Shown here: piece by piece, positions 61,540 through 64,000 of the stretch
How positions within the stretch are numbered: the stretch's first letter is position 1
Layout of the letters: every line of letters begins with the position of its first letter
Assembly (NCBI GenBank): GCA_963740455.1
Contig: CAVUEF010000014.1
Span: 1-64,000 of the forward strand
Length of the DNA stretch: 64,000 nucleotides
From: Paucibacter sp963740455
GTDB taxonomy: Bacteria > Pseudomonadota > Gammaproteobacteria > Burkholderiales > Burkholderiaceae_C
Direction: 5' to 3'
The notes under the pieces: model-generated
Databases searched by the model: none
The model's input: the letters and a program-made list of their open reading frames with translations, nothing else
What the model was told of the DNA's origin: nothing
Made by a program: the position numbers and the translations under genes

Positions 61540-62289
61540 GTGAGCGCGAAAGTCGTCCTCATCACCGGCGCCAGCCGCGGCATCGGCGCTGCCACTGCGC
61601 TGCTGTGCGCTGAGCAAGGTTACGACCTGGCCCTCAATTACGCGCAAGACGAGGCGAGCGCCACGCATCTGGCCGAGCAGGTGCGGCGCATGGGTCGACG
61701 CGCCGTGACGATACAGGCCGATGTGTCGCAAGAGTCCGACGTGCTGCGCATGTTTGCGACCATCGACGACGCGCTGGGGCCGCTCACCGCGCTGGTGAAC
61801 AACGCCGGCATCGTGGCGCCGGTGGCCCGCGTCGATCAAATGACGTTCGATCGCATCCACCGCATGTTTGCAGTCAACGTGCTGGGCAGCTTTTTGTGCG
61901 CGCGCGAGGCGGTGCTGCGCATGAGCACGCGCCACGGTGGCAAGGGCGGCGTCATCGTCAATGTGTCTTCGCGCGCGGCCGAGCTGGGCTCTCCCGGCAT
62001 CTTCGTGGACTATGCGGCCAGCAAGGGCGCCATCGACTCATTCACGGTCGGACTCGCGCGCGAAGTGGCGGGCGAGGGCATCCGCGTCAACGCGGTGCGA
62101 CCCGGCCTGATAGAGACCGAGATCCACGCGGCGAGCGGCATGGCGGACCGGCTCACGACGGGCGTGAGTTCGGTGCCGATGCTGCGTATCGGCACGGCGC
62201 AGGAAGTGGCCCAGGCGATTGTCTGGCTGCTGTCGGATGCCTCCAGCTACACGACGGGAACGCTGCTCGATGTGGGCGGGGGGCGTTGA
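61540..62289 (+). CDS. short-chain dehydrogenase/reductase
   Basis: A 249-residue classical SDR: cofactor motif ITGASRGIGAA, NNAG in LVNNAGIV, catalytic Ser in NVSSRAAELG, YxxxK in VDYAASKGAIDS, and a FabG-like C-terminus TTGTLLDVGGGR. The start is GTG at 61540, 5 bp after mmsA, so the two are almost certainly cotranscribed. Its substrate could be a 3-hydroxyacid semialdehyde precursor feeding MmsA, which is inference from position. Confidence 0.9.
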   Translation: MSAKVVLITGASRGIGAATALLCAEQGYDLALNYAQDEASATHLAEQVRRMGRRAVTIQADVSQESDVLRMFATIDDALGPLTALVNNAGIVAPVARVDQMTFDRIHRMFAVNVLGSFLCAREAVLRMSTRHGGKGGVIVNVSSRAAELGSPGIFVDYAASKGAIDSFTVGLAREVAGEGIRVNAVRPGLIETEIHAASGMADRLTTGVSSVPMLRIGTAQEVAQAIVWLLSDASSYTTGTLLDVGGGR

Positions 62290-62407
62290 GCCCCGGCCGC
62301 GCAGCGGCCGCTGCCTGAAGTTGAACCACCCGATGTGCAAAGGCGCAAGGCATGGGTGGGAAGCCTGACGGGGCACAATGGCGCTTGGAGTTTTTCAGAG
62401 TCGCGCC

Positions 62408-62608
62408 ATGGAAACACGAAAATTGCGGGTCGGTCAGCCGATCTCATCCGCGCAGTTCGATGAACTGAGCGACGCGCAACTCGAGCGCCTGGTGCCGCGT
62501 GCCTACCGGGAGTTCTTTCCGGGCAAGGACTTCTGTGCCGATGGCACTTTCTACCTTCACGATGGCACTGTATGGAGCTTCTTCAAGGGGGGCTTCCTGG
62601 ATGAGTGA
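62408..62608 (+). CDS. small protein of unknown function
   Basis: A 66-residue soluble product (METRKLRVGQPISS, FDELSDAQLERLVPRAYREF, FYLHDGTVWSFFKGGFLDE). No family is recognised, but the composition is like a folded protein. Its stop is 8 bp before the thioesterase ATG, which suggests cotranscription. Confidence 0.6.
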   Translation: METRKLRVGQPISSAQFDELSDAQLERLVPRAYREFFPGKDFCADGTFYLHDGTVWSFFKGGFLDE

Positions 62609-62616
62609 GGCGCCTC

Positions 62617-63063
62617 ATGCCCTGGGACTATCCTGACCCGTTCACGTTGCCTGTCACGCCGCGCAGCCAGGACATCGACGGACTGAACCACACCAACAAC
62701 GCGGTCTACGTGCAGTGGTGCGAGAAAATCGGCTGGGCCCATTCGGAGACCCTTGGCCTGAGCCTCGAAGACTACCGGCGACTCGATCGCGCGATGGCGA
62801 TTCGCCGGGGCGAATACGACTATCTGCTGCCCACGGCCGCAGGCGAGGCGCTCACGCTGGCGACCTGGCTGTTTGCCAGCGACGGCAAATTGACGATGGA
62901 GCGCCGCTTCCAGTTGATACGCAATCGTGACCGCGCCACCGTATTGCGCGGCCGCTGGCATCTGGTCTGCATCGAATTGAGCAGCGGCCGCGCGCGCCGC
63001 ATGCCGCAGGCCTTCTGCCAGGTGTATCTGGCGGCCTTGGTCGAGCCCGAGCCTGGCGAGTAG
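62617..63063 (+). CDS. hotdog-fold acyl-CoA thioesterase
   Basis: A 148-residue 4-hydroxybenzoyl-CoA-thioesterase-like protein with the active-site segment SQDIDGLNHTNNAVYVQWCE (Asp before the xHxNN pattern) and the hotdog helix. The ATG at 62617 is preceded by GAGG; a GTG at 62605 is an alternative overlapping the upstream stop. Substrate is unknown. Confidence 0.88.
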   Translation: MPWDYPDPFTLPVTPRSQDIDGLNHTNNAVYVQWCEKIGWAHSETLGLSLEDYRRLDRAMAIRRGEYDYLLPTAAGEALTLATWLFASDGKLTMERRFQLIRNRDRATVLRGRWHLVCIELSSGRARRMPQAFCQVYLAALVEPEPGE

Positions 63064-63122
63064 GCGCCGGTGATCGAACACCGGCATTCCCTGGAAACTT
63101 GGCGCAGGCACGCGGCTGGCGC

Positions 63123-63818
63123 TTACTCGTCGCGTCCGCCAAAAATGCCCAGCAACATCAGCAGCGACTGGAACACGTTGTAGATGCTCAGGTAGACGCC
63201 CAGCGTGGCGCTGATGTAGTTGGTCTCGAGGCCGTCTTGCACGCGCTTCAGGTCGTGCAGGATGAAGGCCGAGAAAATGCCAATCGCCAGCACCGCCATC
63301 GTGATCATCAAGGCGCTGGACTGGATGAAGAGGTTGGCGATGCCCGCCACCAGCAGCATGATGGCGCCGATGAACAGCCACTTGCCCATCGCCGTCAGAT
63401 CGCGCTTGATGATGGACGAAAGCGTGGCCATGCCGAGGAAGATCGCTCCGGTGCCGGCAAATGCCATCATCACCAGGCTGGCGCCATTGCTCAAACCGAG
63501 CACCGTGCCGACCAGCCGCGACAACATCACGCCCATGAAGAAGGTGAACGCCAGCAGCAGCGGAACGCCGGCCGCCGAGTTCTTCGTCTTCTCGATCGCG
63601 AACATGAAGGCGAAGGCCCCGCCAAGAAAGACGATGGCGCCGATGCCTGACGACATGCTGCTGGCGATGCCGGTGGCGATACCGATCCAGGCGCCGAGCA
63701 CGGTGGGCAGCATCGAGAGCGCCAGCAACCAGTAGGTGTTGCGCAGCACGCGGTTGCGCAGCACGGCAGTGCCGCCATCAGCGTGATCGTAAGGAACAGT
63801 TTGCAGTGATTGGTTCAT
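63123..63818 (-). CDS. Bax inhibitor-1/YccA family membrane protein
   Basis: A 231-residue protein with seven helices, beginning LRNTYWLLALSMLPTVLGAWIG (in parts) and ending with the BI-1-type acidic/aromatic C-terminal region ISATLGVYLSIYNVFQSLLMLLGIFGGRDE (in parts). The ATG at 63818 has GAGG upstream. BI-1 family members form pH-sensitive calcium leak channels or associate with FtsH (YccA). It is followed on the same strand by a TerC-family gene upstream in the window edge. Confidence 0.92.
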   Translation of the reverse strand: MNQSLQTVPYDHADGGTAVLRNRVLRNTYWLLALSMLPTVLGAWIGIATGIASSMSSGIGAIVFLGGAFAFMFAIEKTKNSAAGVPLLLAFTFFMGVMLSRLVGTVLGLSNGASLVMMAFAGTGAIFLGMATLSSIIKRDLTAMGKWLFIGAIMLLVAGIANLFIQSSALMITMAVLAIGIFSAFILHDLKRVQDGLETNYISATLGVYLSIYNVFQSLLMLLGIFGGRDE

Positions 63819-63852
63819 GGAATCCTCATCAAGAGTGGCGCAGGGAACGGAA

Positions 63853-64000
63853 TCAACCGGCAGCAAGCCTGCGCTTGTTGCGGGCACGGATGTTGAGCAC
63901 CTCGACGGCCAGCGAGAACGCCATCGCGGCGTAGATGTAACCCTTGGGCACGTGCACGTCGAAGGCTTCGGCGGTCAGCGCCATGCCGATCATGACCAGG
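63853..64000 (-). CDS. TerC-family membrane protein, C-terminal part (cut by window edge)
   Basis: Read on the minus strand from the window edge, the frame gives the TerC-type C-terminus: AFDVHVPKGYIYAAMAF, SLAVEVLNIRARNKRR and a TGA at 63853. The segment HVPKGYIYxAMAFS and the EVLN-RAR tail are characteristic of TerC/YgdQ proteins. Only the last 48 codons are in the window. It is upstream of the BI-1 gene, same strand. Confidence 0.75.
   Translation of the reverse strand, partial: LVMIGMALTAEAFDVHVPKGYIYAAMAFSLAVEVLNIRARNKRRLAAG

Noticed and set aside
62295..62309. Terminator GGCCGC-GCA-GCGGCC after the SDR gene
   Set aside because: A short stem without a T-run in GC-rich DNA is expected by chance.

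Overview
The window is GC-rich, densely coded bacterial chromosome. Gene content points to a betaproteobacterium of the order Burkholderiales: a TctC/Bug solute-binding protein with its TctAB permease, a PutR-controlled PutA without a DNA-binding domain, a cys operon containing a DUF934 gene, adjacent recG-oxyR-katG, proC-ubiA and queA-tgt pairs, and a PEP-CTERM protein. I see no rRNA, tRNA, CRISPR array, transposase or phage gene. The genus cannot be fixed from the sequence alone.

Layout. 0.2-5.5 kb: secreted prolyl oligopeptidase, a methyltransferase preceded by a tiny secreted protein, a LysR regulator, and a DUF4213/DUF364 protein. 5.5-15.7 kb: proline metabolism (putR, putA, proC), split by two accreted cargo blocks: an orphan PEP-CTERM gene and a tctCBA tricarboxylate-transport operon. 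Each block is followed by a partial copy of the putA 3' end. 15.7-25.1 kb: ubiA, a YebC-family gene, a FeeM-like acyltransferase, a membrane GGDEF-EAL protein, prfC, and a single-gene AbiEi-like/HipA fusion with two palindromic operators. 25.2-31 kb: the AmmeMemoRadiSam genes (amrS and a fused amrB-amrA) with envelope-type neighbours. 31-36.8 kb: katG, oxyR and recG on one strand; an oxyR 3'-end fragment lies just past katG, repeating the putA pattern. 36.9-42.8 kb: assimilatory sulfate-reduction operon (TSUP permease, cysI, DUF934, cysH, cysD, cysN). 42.9-47.2 kb: a DksA-like protein, a frameshifted queA, tgt, a small membrane protein and rlmJ. 47.3-64 kb: an old yellow enzyme, a MOSC protein, GTP-dependent PEP carboxykinase, an Nramp-like transporter, two UPF0149 proteins around a metallophosphoesterase and an Hsp70-like protein, a LysR/mmsA/SDR cluster, a thioesterase, a Bax-inhibitor-1 protein and the 3' end of a TerC-family gene.

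Most notable signals: (1) two loci (putA and oxyR) with the same architecture of intact gene, cargo, then a duplicated 3' fragment of that gene starting at or within a few bases of the cargo's stop codon; (2) the AbiEi-like/HipA fusion with paired 31-35 nt palindromes over its predicted promoter; (3) one GC-rich repeat of about 67 nt inserted in frame inside both oxyR and queA, where queA also carries a one-base frameshift.
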